Assembly (NCBI RefSeq): GCF_004331465.1 | Contig: NZ_SJKB01000001.1 | Span: forward strand, 1,116,001-1,180,000 | DNA: 64,000 nucleotides | Direction: 5' to 3' | DNA from: Kribbella pittospori | GTDB taxonomy: Bacteria; Actinomycetota; Actinomycetes; Propionibacteriales; Kribbellaceae | Shown here: piece by piece, positions 25,623 through 34,055 of the stretch | Position numbering within the stretch: position 1 is the first letter of the stretch | Layout of the letters: the number at the start of each line of letters is the position of its first letter | Program-made: the position numbers and the translations under genes | Notes under the pieces: generated by a model | Database searches by the model: none | Told to the model about the DNA's origin: nothing | Seen by the model: the letters and a program-made list of their open reading frames with translations, nothing else

Positions 25623-28352
25623 GTGGCTCCAGAAACCAACACCTCGACGATGACCAAGGACCCCGCGCAGCCAGGCACCGGCCGGCCGCGGATCCTGCTG
25701 CTGGACGGGCACTCGCTGGCGTACCGGGCGTTCTACGCGCTCCCGGTGGAGAACTTCTCCACCACCACCGGGCAGCACACCAACGCGGTGTACGGATTCA
25801 CCTCGATGCTGATCAACATGCTCCGCGACGAGCAGCCCACCCACATCTGTGTGGCCTTCGACGTGTCCCGCAAGACCTTCCGCTCCGAGCAGTACGCGGA
25901 GTACAAGGCCGGCCGGTCGAAGTCGCCGGACGAGTTCAAGGGACAGGTGTCGCTGGTCAAGGAGGTGCTGGAGGCGCTGCGGATCCCGACCACGGAGATC
26001 GACGGCTGGGAGGCCGACGACGTGATCGCCACGCTCGCCACCCAGGCCTCCGAGCAGGGCTTCGAAGTGCTGATCAGCAGCGGCGACCGGGACGCGTTCC
26101 AGCTGGTCAGCGACGACGTCACGGTGCTGTACCCGAAGCGCGGCGTGTCCGAGATCGCCCGGATGGACCCGGCCGCGGTCGAGGAGAAGTACGGCGTCAC
26201 CCCGCAGCTGTATCCGGATCTGGCCGCGCTGGTGGGGGAGCAGAGCGACAACCTGCCGGGCGTGCCCGGCGTCGGCCCGAAGACAGCGGCCAAGTGGCTG
26301 AACCAGTTCGGCTCGCTGAACGACGTGGTCGACCGGGTGAACGAGATCAAGGGCAAGGCCGGGGAGTCGCTGCGTGAGCACCTGGCCGGCGTGATCCGGA
26401 ACCGGCAGATCAACGAGCTGGTCCGGGACCTGACGCTCGACGTCACGGTGGACGACCTGGCCCGGGTGCCGTGGGACCGGGAGAAGGTGCACACGCTGTT
26501 CGACAGCCTGGAGTTCCGGGTGCTGCGCGAGCGGCTGGTCGCCGAGCACGAGGAGGTCGACGCGACCGTCGACCACGGCTTCGAGCTGGAGGGTGTGCAG
26601 CTGAAGCCGGGCGAGGTGGCCCCGTGGCTGAAGGAGAACGTCAACACCGGCGAGCGGGTCGGCGTCGCGGTGCAGGGCAGCTGGGGTCGCGGCACCGGTG
26701 AGATCACCGGCCTGGCGCTGGCGACCACGGCCGGTGCGGCCGCCTGGTTCGACCCGGCCGCGCTGACCCCGGACGACCAGGCCGCCTGGCAGGCCTGGCT
26801 CGCCGACCCGAAGCAGCCGAAGGCGCTGCACGACACGAACGGTCCGCTGCTCGGCTTCCTGGAGCGCGGCTGGACGCTGGCCGGACTGAGTTCGGACACG
26901 CAGCTCAGTGCGTACCTGGTCCGTCCCGACCAGCGGTCGTACGACCTGGCCGACCTGACCGTTCGGTACCTCAAGCGCGAGCTGCGCAACGAGGAGGCCG
27001 ACAACGGCCAGCTCAGCTTCGACGACATCGAGGGCGGCCCGGCCGCGGATCACACGATGCTGCGGGCGCGCGCGATCGCCGACCTGGCCGACACGCTCGA
27101 TGCCGAGCTGGAGAAGCAAGCCGGTACGGCGCTGCTCGCGGACGTCGAGCTGCCGCTGATCGATGTGATCGCGAGCATGGAGCGCGACGGCATCGCGGTC
27201 GACCGGCCGTACTTGGAGGAGCTGGAGGCGCGGTTCGCCACCGGCGTGCGGGAGGCCGCGACGGCGGCGTACGAGGTGATCGGCAAGGAGATCAACCTCG
27301 GCTCGCCGAAGCAGCTGCAGGTGGTGCTGTTCGACGAGCTGCAGATGCCGAAGACCAAGCGGACCAAGACCGGCTACACCACCGACGCGGACTCGCTGCA
27401 GGCGCTGTTCGAGAAGACCGAGCACCCGTTCCTGGCGTACCTGCTGGCGCACCGGGACGCGACCCGGCTCCGGCAGACGGTCGAGGGGCTGCTGAAGACG
27501 ATCAGCCCGAAGGACGCGCGGATCCACACCACGTTCAACCAGACCATCGCGGCCACCGGGCGGCTCAGCTCGACCGACCCGAACCTGCAGAACATCCCGA
27601 TCCGGACCGAGGAGGGCCGCCGGATCCGGCAGGCCTTCATCGTCGGTGAGGGCCACGAGTCGCTGATGTCGGCCGACTACAGCCAGATCGAGATGCGGAT
27701 CATGGCGCACGTGTCGGAGGACGAGGGCCTGATCTCGGCGTTCAACTCGGGGATGGACTTCCACTCGGTGACGGCGTCGCGGGTGTTCTCGGTCGACACC
27801 GCAGAGGTGACGCAGGAGCAGCGGGCCAAGATCAAGGCGATGAACTACGGTCTCGCCTACGGCCTGTCGGCGTACGGGCTGAGCCAGCAGCTGAAGATCG
27901 GCGTGGACGAGGCGCGGGGCCTGATGGACGAGTACTTCGAGCGCTTCGGCGGCGTCCGCGACTACCTGCGCAGCATCGTGCTGGACGCCGGCAAGAGCGG
28001 CTACACCGAGACGATCCTGGGCCGCCGGCGCTACCTGCCCGATCTGACCAGCGACAACCGGCAGCGCCGGGAGATGGCCGAGCGGATGGCGCTGAACGCG
28101 CCGATCCAGGGCTCGGCCGCGGACGTGATCAAGATGGCGATGCTGAAGGTCGACGCGTCGCTGCGCGAGTCCGGCCTGAAGTCGCGGATGCTGCTGCAGG
28201 TGCACGACGAACTCGTCTTCGAGATCGCACCCGGCGAACGCGAGCCCCTCGAGGAACTGGTCCGCCGCGACATGGGCCACGCCGTCGACATGACCGTCCC
28301 CCTCGACGTCTCCGTAGGCATCGGCCGCACCTGGCACGAAGCGGCCCACTAG
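25623..28352 (+). CDS. polA: DNA polymerase I
   Basis: Repair and Okazaki-fragment polymerase, 909 aa. The N-terminal 5'-3' exonuclease domain (about 20-310) has LLLDGHSLAYRAFYAL and the helix-hairpin-helix NLPGVPGVGPKTAAKWL. The middle domain has the 3'-5' exonuclease fold but lacks the DxE metal ligands, so proofreading is probably absent, as in other actinobacterial Pol I. The polymerase domain shows motif A (ADYSQIEMRIMAHVS), motif B around NYGLAYGLSAYGLS, and motif C VHDELVFE. Leaderless GTG start. Confidence 0.97.
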   Translation: MAPETNTSTMTKDPAQPGTGRPRILLLDGHSLAYRAFYALPVENFSTTTGQHTNAVYGFTSMLINMLRDEQPTHICVAFDVSRKTFRSEQYAEYKAGRSKSPDEFKGQVSLVKEVLEALRIPTTEIDGWEADDVIATLATQASEQGFEVLISSGDRDAFQLVSDDVTVLYPKRGVSEIARMDPAAVEEKYGVTPQLYPDLAALVGEQSDNLPGVPGVGPKTAAKWLNQFGSLNDVVDRVNEIKGKAGESLREHLAGVIRNRQINELVRDLTLDVTVDDLARVPWDREKVHTLFDSLEFRVLRERLVAEHEEVDATVDHGFELEGVQLKPGEVAPWLKENVNTGERVGVAVQGSWGRGTGEITGLALATTAGAAAWFDPAALTPDDQAAWQAWLADPKQPKALHDTNGPLLGFLERGWTLAGLSSDTQLSAYLVRPDQRSYDLADLTVRYLKRELRNEEADNGQLSFDDIEGGPAADHTMLRARAIADLADTLDAELEKQAGTALLADVELPLIDVIASMERDGIAVDRPYLEELEARFATGVREAATAAYEVIGKEINLGSPKQLQVVLFDELQMPKTKRTKTGYTTDADSLQALFEKTEHPFLAYLLAHRDATRLRQTVEGLLKTISPKDARIHTTFNQTIAATGRLSSTDPNLQNIPIRTEEGRRIRQAFIVGEGHESLMSADYSQIEMRIMAHVSEDEGLISAFNSGMDFHSVTASRVFSVDTAEVTQEQRAKIKAMNYGLAYGLSAYGLSQQLKIGVDEARGLMDEYFERFGGVRDYLRSIVLDAGKSGYTETILGRRRYLPDLTSDNRQRREMAERMALNAPIQGSAADVIKMAMLKVDASLRESGLKSRMLLQVHDELVFEIAPGEREPLEELVRRDMGHAVDMTVPLDVSVGIGRTWHEAAH

Positions 28353-28355
28353 GAG

Positions 28356-29204
28356 GTGGTCGAGCCGAACCGGCCGTTCCGCTGGGATCTGGTCCGGCCG
28401 GATCAGCTCGGCTCACTGCTGGACGACGTCGGGGAGCCGCGCCTGTTCTTCCTCGACGACCTGATCGAGTGCGCGGCCCGCGTGCTCGCTCAGTGCGCGG
28501 ATGGTGAGCTGTACTTCGTCGGCCGCTCGGTCGACAGCCTCTTCGACCTGCTCAGCGGTGCACTGGCCGATACGGACTGGAGCACCCGCCTGCACTCGCT
28601 GCCGCTGTCGATGTTCGGGGGCGACGGCCGCGACTTCACGCCGGACGAGATTCGCCAGTTGCGGACCAACCTGACGGCTGACGGCCTCGCGCCCGCCGAC
28701 CTGATGCGCGGACGCCCGACCGTCTTCGTCGACCTCGTCTACGCAGGCTCCACGTTCGGGAACCTGTACGCCGTACTGCGCCGGTGGATCGATGACGACC
28801 GAGCGCAATGGGACGTGATCCGACGCCAGTTGCGGTTCGTCGGGATCACCGCCCGGACCAAGACGAGCCCGAACACCTGGCGCTGGCAGCAGCACGCCGC
28901 GTTCGCCGCGGAGTTGCCGGCCTCGGCGATCCGGAACGTGTCGCTCGACGGCCGCCTGTGGTCGTACTTCGGCGACTACCAGCACAAGACGGCGGCGTCC
29001 TTCCGCCGCACACGCTGGTCGGACCCTGACGTCGCGAGCCCACGGCGCGACCAGGACACCCGGTTCGCGCTGGCGCAAGCGGTGCGGGTGGTCGCGGCGG
29101 GGCGCACGCCGGCGGTACGGCGCCAGCTGGCCGACCGGTTGACACAGGAGCCCACGATCAGCGAGCGGTGGCTGCGCGACCTCCAGTTGGCGCTTCGCCG
29201 GTAG
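28356..29204 (+). CDS. Conserved hypothetical protein with a phosphoribosyltransferase-like segment
   Basis: Protein of 282 aa starting 3 bp after the polA stop, so probably co-transcribed. A segment RPTVFVDLVYAGSTFGNLYAVL (about residues 121-142) resembles the PRPP-binding loop of type I phosphoribosyltransferases (hydrophobic strand, acidic residue, GxT). The rest, including LYFVGRSVDSLFDLLSGAL and WRWQQHAAFAAELP, is not recognised. The 3' end overlaps the convergent Nudix gene by 47 bp. Function unknown; the PRTase link is a motif-level guess. Confidence 0.55.
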   Translation: MVEPNRPFRWDLVRPDQLGSLLDDVGEPRLFFLDDLIECAARVLAQCADGELYFVGRSVDSLFDLLSGALADTDWSTRLHSLPLSMFGGDGRDFTPDEIRQLRTNLTADGLAPADLMRGRPTVFVDLVYAGSTFGNLYAVLRRWIDDDRAQWDVIRRQLRFVGITARTKTSPNTWRWQQHAAFAAELPASAIRNVSLDGRLWSYFGDYQHKTAASFRRTRWSDPDVASPRRDQDTRFALAQAVRVVAAGRTPAVRRQLADRLTQEPTISERWLRDLQLALRR

Positions 29205-29679
29205 CCCGATCGGTCGTGAAGATCGGCATCGGGTCGGGGGAGAGGGCGTGCTGGATCATGGTCAGTTCGCGGCGTGCCAGCGGCGGCAGATCGTCCAGGG
29301 GCCACCAACGGACCTCGAGCGACTCGTCGTCGTTCACCCGAGCCTCGCCACGGAGCGGCCGGCAGCGGAAGCAGAGGTCGAGGAACTGGACCTGGTCGCC
29401 GTTCGGATAGCCAGACGGCGGCAGTGACTCGATGCTGACCAGACGGTCGATCGCTGCCTCGACGGCGGTCTCTTCCTCGATCTCGCGGAGCAGGCCGACG
29501 GCGGGCTGTTCACCCGGTTCGAGGATGCCCGCGACCAGACTCCACCGTCCGGTGTCGGCCCGGCGTACCAGCAGGACCTGATCGGCGTCGTCGAGCACGA
29601 CACCGGTGATGCCGGTGAGCCACAGCAGGTCGTGCCCGATCTTCTCGCGCAGCTCGAGGATGAACTTGGGAGTGGTCAT
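29158..29679 (-). CDS. Nudix hydrolase
   Basis: Protein of 173 aa with a canonical Nudix box, GILEPGE-x7-REIEEETAV (about residues 51-73), which hydrolyses nucleoside diphosphates linked to another group. The preceding strand VLLVRRADTGRWSLVAG is typical. ATG 29679 is supported by TAGGTT 7 nt upstream. Substrate unknown. The C-terminal 20 residues, Ala/Arg-rich, overlap the neighbouring gene. Confidence 0.88.
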   Translation of the reverse strand: MTTPKFILELREKIGHDLLWLTGITGVVLDDADQVLLVRRADTGRWSLVAGILEPGEQPAVGLLREIEEETAVEAAIDRLVSIESLPPSGYPNGDQVQFLDLCFRCRPLRGEARVNDDESLEVRWWPLDDLPPLARRELTMIQHALSPDPMPIFTTDRATGEAPTGGRAATAR

Positions 29680-29686
29680 GTCCAGA

Positions 29687-29692
29687 AACCTA
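29687..29692 (-). promoter_or_regulatory. -10 hexamer TAGGTT, Nudix gene
   Basis: Ends 7 nt before ATG 29679 on the minus strand; supports this ATG as the start over earlier in-frame codons. Confidence 0.45.
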
Positions 29693-29716
29693 CCGAAGGG
29701 GCGGACAGGGTCCTGC

Positions 29717-30982
29717 TCAGGTTGCGGCGGAGGCCTGGCGATGGAGTCCTGCCGCCAGGCCGGCCGACAGCAGCAAGGCACAGGTGCTGGTCATCGCGAC
29801 GAGGACCTTCACTCCGTTGAGTCCGGTTGCCATGTCGGTTCCGAGCACGATTCCGGCGGCGATCACGAGGACGACGAGACCGACCCAGATCAGCAGCGCG
29901 GCGCGCTTCTCCTGCTGTGCGATCGCAGCATAGACAACGAGTTGCAGTACGGCGTATGCGGAGCCGGAGATCGCGAACAGCCAGGTGTACGGGCCGAGCG
30001 GCGCGTACTTCTCCTCGCCGCCGATGATCGCCACTACCAGGTCCGGCAGCAGCAGAGTGCCGATCACCGTGCAGACCCCGAGCCCGGCAACGGCCTGGAT
30101 CGCACGGCGCAGCCGCACGGTGTCGCCCGGCGAGCTGGCCAGTGTCGGGAACACGACCACGATGACGAACTGCGGCAGGAACAAGCACGCCTTCGCCACG
30201 ATCACACCGGCCGCGTAGTACCCGCTGTCCGTGCCGTCGAGAAGCGACCGGGCCAGCAGCACATCCGCGTTCGCGATGACGAAGAACGCCAGCAGCGTGT
30301 GCGTGCCGTGGACCGTCTCCCGCAGTACCTCCTTGATGTGCTCGGCGGTCGCACCGGACGATCCACGCAGCAGGAAGGCACCCAGCAGAGTCGGTACGAC
30401 GGCGCCCAGGGCCAGACCGATCATCGCCGAGTCGAGCGATGGGTGGATCAGCAGCGCACCGCCACCCAGCACCAGGCGACCGACGCCGACCGCGGTATAG
30501 ACGGCTGCCAGTTCGGTCCAACGTTTGCTGCCCTGCAGTACGCCGAGCTCCGAGCCCATCAGCGTGAGACAGCCGAGTGTCGGCGCGAGAAGCAGGACCG
30601 GGAGGACAGAGTCGATGTGCAGCAGCCACATGAACAGTGGCGTGGCCACGAGCAGCACCGCAGTCAGCCCGAGCGCCCCGCGGCGGCCCGCCTTGACCAG
30701 CGCGTCGGCCAGGGACGCCGTGCTGTCACCGGTGTGGGTGGCCATCATCCGGGCGCCGGTCGCCTGCAGGCCGAGTGAGGCGACGTTGCCGATCAGCAGC
30801 AGCCCGAGCAGAGCGGTGATGGCGCCGAATTCCTCCGGCGTGAGCCGGCGGGAGCCGAGGATCGTGAAACCGTAGGCGGCCACGTTCATGATGGCCATGC
30901 CGACGGCAACGACAGTGGCACCGCGCAGGAATGCCAACCGAGGTGCCATTGGCTCTTGCTCCGGAGTGGTGTCTGAACTCAT
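29717..30982 (-). CDS. Polysaccharide/lipid-linked glycan flippase (MOP superfamily, Wzx-like)
   Basis: Protein of 421 aa with about 12 hydrophobic segments and the Wzx/MviN-like opening FLRGATVVAVGMAIMNVAAYGF followed by RRLTPEEFGAITALL. Such proteins flip lipid-linked saccharides across the membrane. It lies at the left edge of a glycan locus and is divergent from a GT-C-like gene with 43 bp between starts. The substrate is presumably a product of the neighbouring glycosyltransferases. Confidence 0.8.
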   Translation of the reverse strand: MSSDTTPEQEPMAPRLAFLRGATVVAVGMAIMNVAAYGFTILGSRRLTPEEFGAITALLGLLLIGNVASLGLQATGARMMATHTGDSTASLADALVKAGRRGALGLTAVLLVATPLFMWLLHIDSVLPVLLLAPTLGCLTLMGSELGVLQGSKRWTELAAVYTAVGVGRLVLGGGALLIHPSLDSAMIGLALGAVVPTLLGAFLLRGSSGATAEHIKEVLRETVHGTHTLLAFFVIANADVLLARSLLDGTDSGYYAAGVIVAKACLFLPQFVIVVVFPTLASSPGDTVRLRRAIQAVAGLGVCTVIGTLLLPDLVVAIIGGEEKYAPLGPYTWLFAISGSAYAVLQLVVYAAIAQQEKRAALLIWVGLVVLVIAAGIVLGTDMATGLNGVKVLVAMTSTCALLLSAGLAAGLHRQASAAT

Positions 30983-31025
30983 GCTCTACTGCCTCAGGTC
31001 GCAAGCACTGGGTGGGGAGGTGGTC

Positions 31026-32726
31026 ATGTCAGAACGTGCACTGCGCGTCCTGCCCTGGTTGTGGCCTGTCCTGCTCACCCTGTTGATCACTGCTCCGCTG
31101 CTGGCTCCGGGCTATGTGGTCGGCTACGACATGGTGTTCGTGCCGGACCTCACGGTACGGCTTGACCTGTTCGGTGTCACAACGGCCATGCCGCGAGCGG
31201 TGCCGTCGGACGTGCTGGTCGCCGTACTGGACGAGTTCACCGGCGGTCAGTTGCTCAACAAGGTCGTGCTGGTAGCCATCCCGCTACTGTCCGGACTCGG
31301 TCTGACCGCGCTCTGGCGTGAGCTCCGGCTGGGTGGCGCACTAACCGGTGCCGCGGCCGCCACCCTCTACATGTGGAACCCGTTCGTCGCCGAACGACTC
31401 CGCCTCGGCGCCTGGGCGCTCCTCCTCGGGTACGCCGCTCTGCCGTGGCTGGTCCGATCCGCGCTGCGACTGCGCAGGGGAGCGGGATGGCCGGGCTTCG
31501 TGCTCGCATCTGCCGGCTGTGCGCTCACCGCGTCGGGTGGAATCACCGGACTGCTCGTGGGCGGCTTGCTCCTGCTGTGGCGACCACGGGTGAAATCGCT
31601 GTGGCCGTTGGGCGCAGCGGTCCTGCTGAACGCGCCGTGGCTGATGGCAGGCCTCGCGCACACCGGCAACGCGACCACCGATCCGGATTCGGTCACCTCC
31701 TTCGCGGCCCGCAACGAGGGCTACGGGGGAGTGCTGCCCACTCTGCTCACGTTGGGTGGCATCTGGAACGCCGATGTTGTGCCGGGCAACCGGGGCGATC
31801 TGCTGCCGATCATCTTCGCGTTCGTCATGCTGGTCGTCTCCGTGATCGGTGTCGTCCTGCGGTGGCGCCAGGATCCGGTGGCGGGGGCTCTGGTCGTGGC
31901 TGCGGTGATCACACTGCTTCTCGGTCTGGCCGGCGTGGTCGCATCTGGAGCCTTTGCTCAGGTTGTCGCTCACGTCCCCGGCGCCGGTCTGTTCCGTGAC
32001 GGCCAGCGCTATCTCGGACCGCTCGCCCTGCTCGAGTCCATCGGCTTCGGTGTCGCGCTGGCCGTGGCTCTCGAGCACGTCCGCCTGTACCGGGTCGTCG
32101 GCCTCACCGCGATGCTGCTGCCGATCGCCGCACTGCCGGCCCTTTCTGGTGGCGGGGGACTGAAGGTTGCGCAATACCCGGCCGATTGGGAGCAGGCACA
32201 GCAGGCCGTCGCGGGACGGTTCGTCCCGTGGCCGTTCGAGTCTTACCGGGCACCGTCCTGGAACGGACGGCGCCCGTTGCTCGATCCCATGCCGCGGTAC
32301 TTCGTCCAGCCCTCGGTCGTTCCCGACGAGTTGATCGTCGGGGGTCACCGATTGGCCGGTGAGGATCCGAGCGCGCGCGAGGTGGCAACCGCGATCCGGT
32401 CGGCCGTGCGGGACAAGACCGATCCGACGCCCGCCCTGCTGCGGCAAGGCGTCGGTTGGTTGGTGGTCGATCGGGAGGCGGGCGGACCGACTCCACCCAG
32501 CCTCATGCCTGGTCTCACCGAGGAGTTCTCCGGTCCGACCGTGACGGTGTACCGACTCGCCGGCACGCCTGCTCCGCGACCCCATGCGCTCTGGCGGACC
32601 ATCGTCGTACTGGCTGCTTGGGCGGCCGCCGCAATGACCTTGATCGCTGCTCTGGTCTCGGTGGTCCGGCGTTGTTACTCTTCGGTTCACTTGACCGGGA
32701 GGGGACACAGTTCATGGGAACACTGA
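31026..32726 (+). CDS. GT-C-like polytopic membrane protein
   Basis: Protein of 566 aa with about 10-12 transmembrane segments and a C-terminal extracytoplasmic stretch, then a last helix near 525-548. An acidic pair on the first periplasmic loop (VGYDMVFVPDLTVRLD) is consistent with the catalytic Asp of GT-C glycosyltransferases. It resembles in layout the uncharacterised membrane protein found beside DUF3068 in mycobacteria (Rv0226c type), a comparison from memory. ATG 31026 follows GGGAGG; an upstream ATG at 30981 overlaps the flippase start and lacks a ribosome-binding site. Its 3' end overlaps the DUF2613 gene by 13 bp. Confidence 0.7.
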   Translation: MSERALRVLPWLWPVLLTLLITAPLLAPGYVVGYDMVFVPDLTVRLDLFGVTTAMPRAVPSDVLVAVLDEFTGGQLLNKVVLVAIPLLSGLGLTALWRELRLGGALTGAAAATLYMWNPFVAERLRLGAWALLLGYAALPWLVRSALRLRRGAGWPGFVLASAGCALTASGGITGLLVGGLLLLWRPRVKSLWPLGAAVLLNAPWLMAGLAHTGNATTDPDSVTSFAARNEGYGGVLPTLLTLGGIWNADVVPGNRGDLLPIIFAFVMLVVSVIGVVLRWRQDPVAGALVVAAVITLLLGLAGVVASGAFAQVVAHVPGAGLFRDGQRYLGPLALLESIGFGVALAVALEHVRLYRVVGLTAMLLPIAALPALSGGGGLKVAQYPADWEQAQQAVAGRFVPWPFESYRAPSWNGRRPLLDPMPRYFVQPSVVPDELIVGGHRLAGEDPSAREVATAIRSAVRDKTDPTPALLRQGVGWLVVDREAGGPTPPSLMPGLTEEFSGPTVTVYRLAGTPAPRPHALWRTIVVLAAWAAAAMTLIAALVSVVRRCYSSVHLTGRGHSSWEH

Positions 32727-32875
32727 TCGGTGCGGCACTCGCCGTACTCGCCGGGCTGGCGGTTGCTACCACCACGGTTGTCGGGGTCGTGCAGTCGGTG
32801 CAGGAGGACCCGGCGCCGCCGCCGGCCGGGCAGACGCCGGGGGATCTTCCGGGCGTCGGCTACGGCTCGAAGTAG
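32714..32875 (+). CDS. DUF2613 small membrane protein
   Basis: 53-aa protein with one hydrophobic segment (about 4-26), then an acidic and proline-rich tail ending GYGSK. It matches the DUF2613 family, which in mycobacteria is encoded beside aftD (Rv0236A). A GGGAGGGG ribosome-binding site precedes ATG 32714. It overlaps the upstream GT-C gene by 13 bp and, antisense, the last 110 bp of the GT4 gene. Function unknown; conserved proximity suggests a partner of AftD-type enzymes. Confidence 0.75.
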   Translation: MGTLIGAALAVLAGLAVATTTVVGVVQSVQEDPAPPPAGQTPGDLPGVGYGSK

Positions 32876-33947
32876 ACAGCAGCCGGTCGAAGGACAGTGC
32901 GGCCGCGCACCAGGTGAAGTTGTCCGCACCTGCGACCGCACCGTCCGACAACCGGCGCCGAAGCTCGGTGTCCTGCAGCAGCACGGTGATCGCCGTCCTG
33001 AACTCGTCCGGGGTGTCCACCAGGACGCCGGTGACTCCGTCGTGCACGGACTCCGTCGGACCGCCCGCGCTCCGATAGGCCACCGTCGGTACGCCGTGAC
33101 CCGCGGCCTCACCGACGACCAGACCCCAGCCCTCCTTGAGGCTCGGCAGTGCCAGCACCCAAGCCTCGTCGTACGCCGCGTGCTTGTCGTCCTCGCTCAC
33201 GTGGCCGGTGAAGTCGACCGCCGCCTGCAGACCGCGCTGCTCGACGTACTCGCGCAGTGAGTCTTCCCACCAGCCCGAGCCGACGACGACCAGGCGCGCG
33301 TCCGGCAGTACCTTGCGTGCTTCGGCGATCGCGTCGACCGCGTGCTCGAGCTGCTTGTGCGGAACGATGCGGCCGACGCAGACCACTGTCGGTACGGCGG
33401 CCTGCGGTCGCTGCCGTGGTGGCGCCGGATCGGTGCCGTTGTGGATCACGGTGATGTCGGCGACGCCCAGTCCGGCGAGCTCGTCGCGTGAGGCCGACGA
33501 CACGGTCACGTACCGGCAGTCGTCGTACAGCTGTGGGGCCACGCGCGATTCCAGCCACCACCCGAGCCGGCCGCGCCAGCCCGGGTACACCACCTGCCAC
33601 TGCTCCTGGTGCACGTGATGCACGAGCACGACAACGCCAGTACGACGTACGAGGCGGGTAAAGAATGGCAGTCCGTTCTGCACGTCCACCACACGATCCG
33701 GGCGATGCAGCCAAGTGTGCAGGAGGCCGCGCAGATACACGCTGACCTTCGTACCGCGGTACAGGTACCGCACCTCGTGGCGACGCGCCTCACGCGGGCT
33801 GCCGGGGTACGCCGCGCACAGCACCGTCACCGACCAGCCCAATGCGGCAAGGCCTCTTGCCACCTCCTCCACATAACGCTCAGAGCCTCCGCCCTCAGGG
33901 TTCGTCGTGTCCCGCCAGTTCAGCATCAGCACGCTCTGGGCACGCAC
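32766..33947 (-). CDS. Glycosyltransferase family 4 (GT-B fold)
   Basis: Cytoplasmic sugar-nucleotide glycosyltransferase of 393 aa. Seen: N-terminal LNWRDTTNPEGGGSERYVEE, acceptor-side VHHVHQEQW, donor-side VCVGRIVPHKQLEHAVDA, and the EX7E-like LPSLKEGWGLVVGEAAGHG. GTG 33947 is used; ATG 33926 is an alternative. The homologue beside DUF3068 in mycobacteria is Rv0225. The last 33 residues are Pro/Ala/Arg-rich and lie antisense to the DUF2613 gene, so the functional end is probably near FDRLLST. Confidence 0.88.
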   Translation of the reverse strand: MRAQSVLMLNWRDTTNPEGGGSERYVEEVARGLAALGWSVTVLCAAYPGSPREARRHEVRYLYRGTKVSVYLRGLLHTWLHRPDRVVDVQNGLPFFTRLVRRTGVVVLVHHVHQEQWQVVYPGWRGRLGWWLESRVAPQLYDDCRYVTVSSASRDELAGLGVADITVIHNGTDPAPPRQRPQAAVPTVVCVGRIVPHKQLEHAVDAIAEARKVLPDARLVVVGSGWWEDSLREYVEQRGLQAAVDFTGHVSEDDKHAAYDEAWVLALPSLKEGWGLVVGEAAGHGVPTVAYRSAGGPTESVHDGVTGVLVDTPDEFRTAITVLLQDTELRRRLSDGAVAGADNFTWCAAALSFDRLLSTSSRSRRPEDPPASARPAAAPGPPAPTARPRQPWW

Positions 33948-33982
33948 CTCGTCAACCCCACCCCTCCGGTCACCTCCCCCGA

Positions 33983-34014
33983 GGTAATGGGCGGGGACGT
34001 TACCAAGGAGTAAC
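33983..34014. promoter_or_regulatory. Overlapping inverted repeats in a divergent promoter region
   Basis: GGTAA (33983-33987) pairs with TTACC (34000-34004), and GTTAC (33999-34003) with GTAAC (34010-34014), sharing a central half-site. Located between the divergent GT4 and methyltransferase genes. Possible operator; no regulator known. Confidence 0.3.
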
Positions 34015-34015
34015 G

Positions 34016-34045
34016 ATGTCCACCAGACCTCGCGAGATCCGTTAA
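34016..34045 (+). CDS. Possible 9-codon leader peptide MSTRPREIR
   Basis: ATG 34016 follows an ideal AAGGAG ribosome-binding site by 5 nt and the frame stops at TAA 34043-34045, 10 bp before the methyltransferase start. Three of nine codons are Arg. Its stop sits inside the likely -10 of the next gene. It may be a chance frame; translation evidence would be required. Confidence 0.3.
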   Translation: MSTRPREIR

Positions 34046-34048
34046 TGT
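34043..34048 (+). promoter_or_regulatory. -10 hexamer TAATGT, methyltransferase gene
   Basis: TAATGT ends 7 nt before GTG 34056, suggesting a leaderless transcript from this site. Confidence 0.45.
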
Positions 34049-34055
34049 CCCGCCT

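Noticed and set aside
25566..28349. Very long minus-strand frame opposite polA
   Set aside because: Same shadow effect; the plus-strand frame encodes a complete DNA polymerase I.
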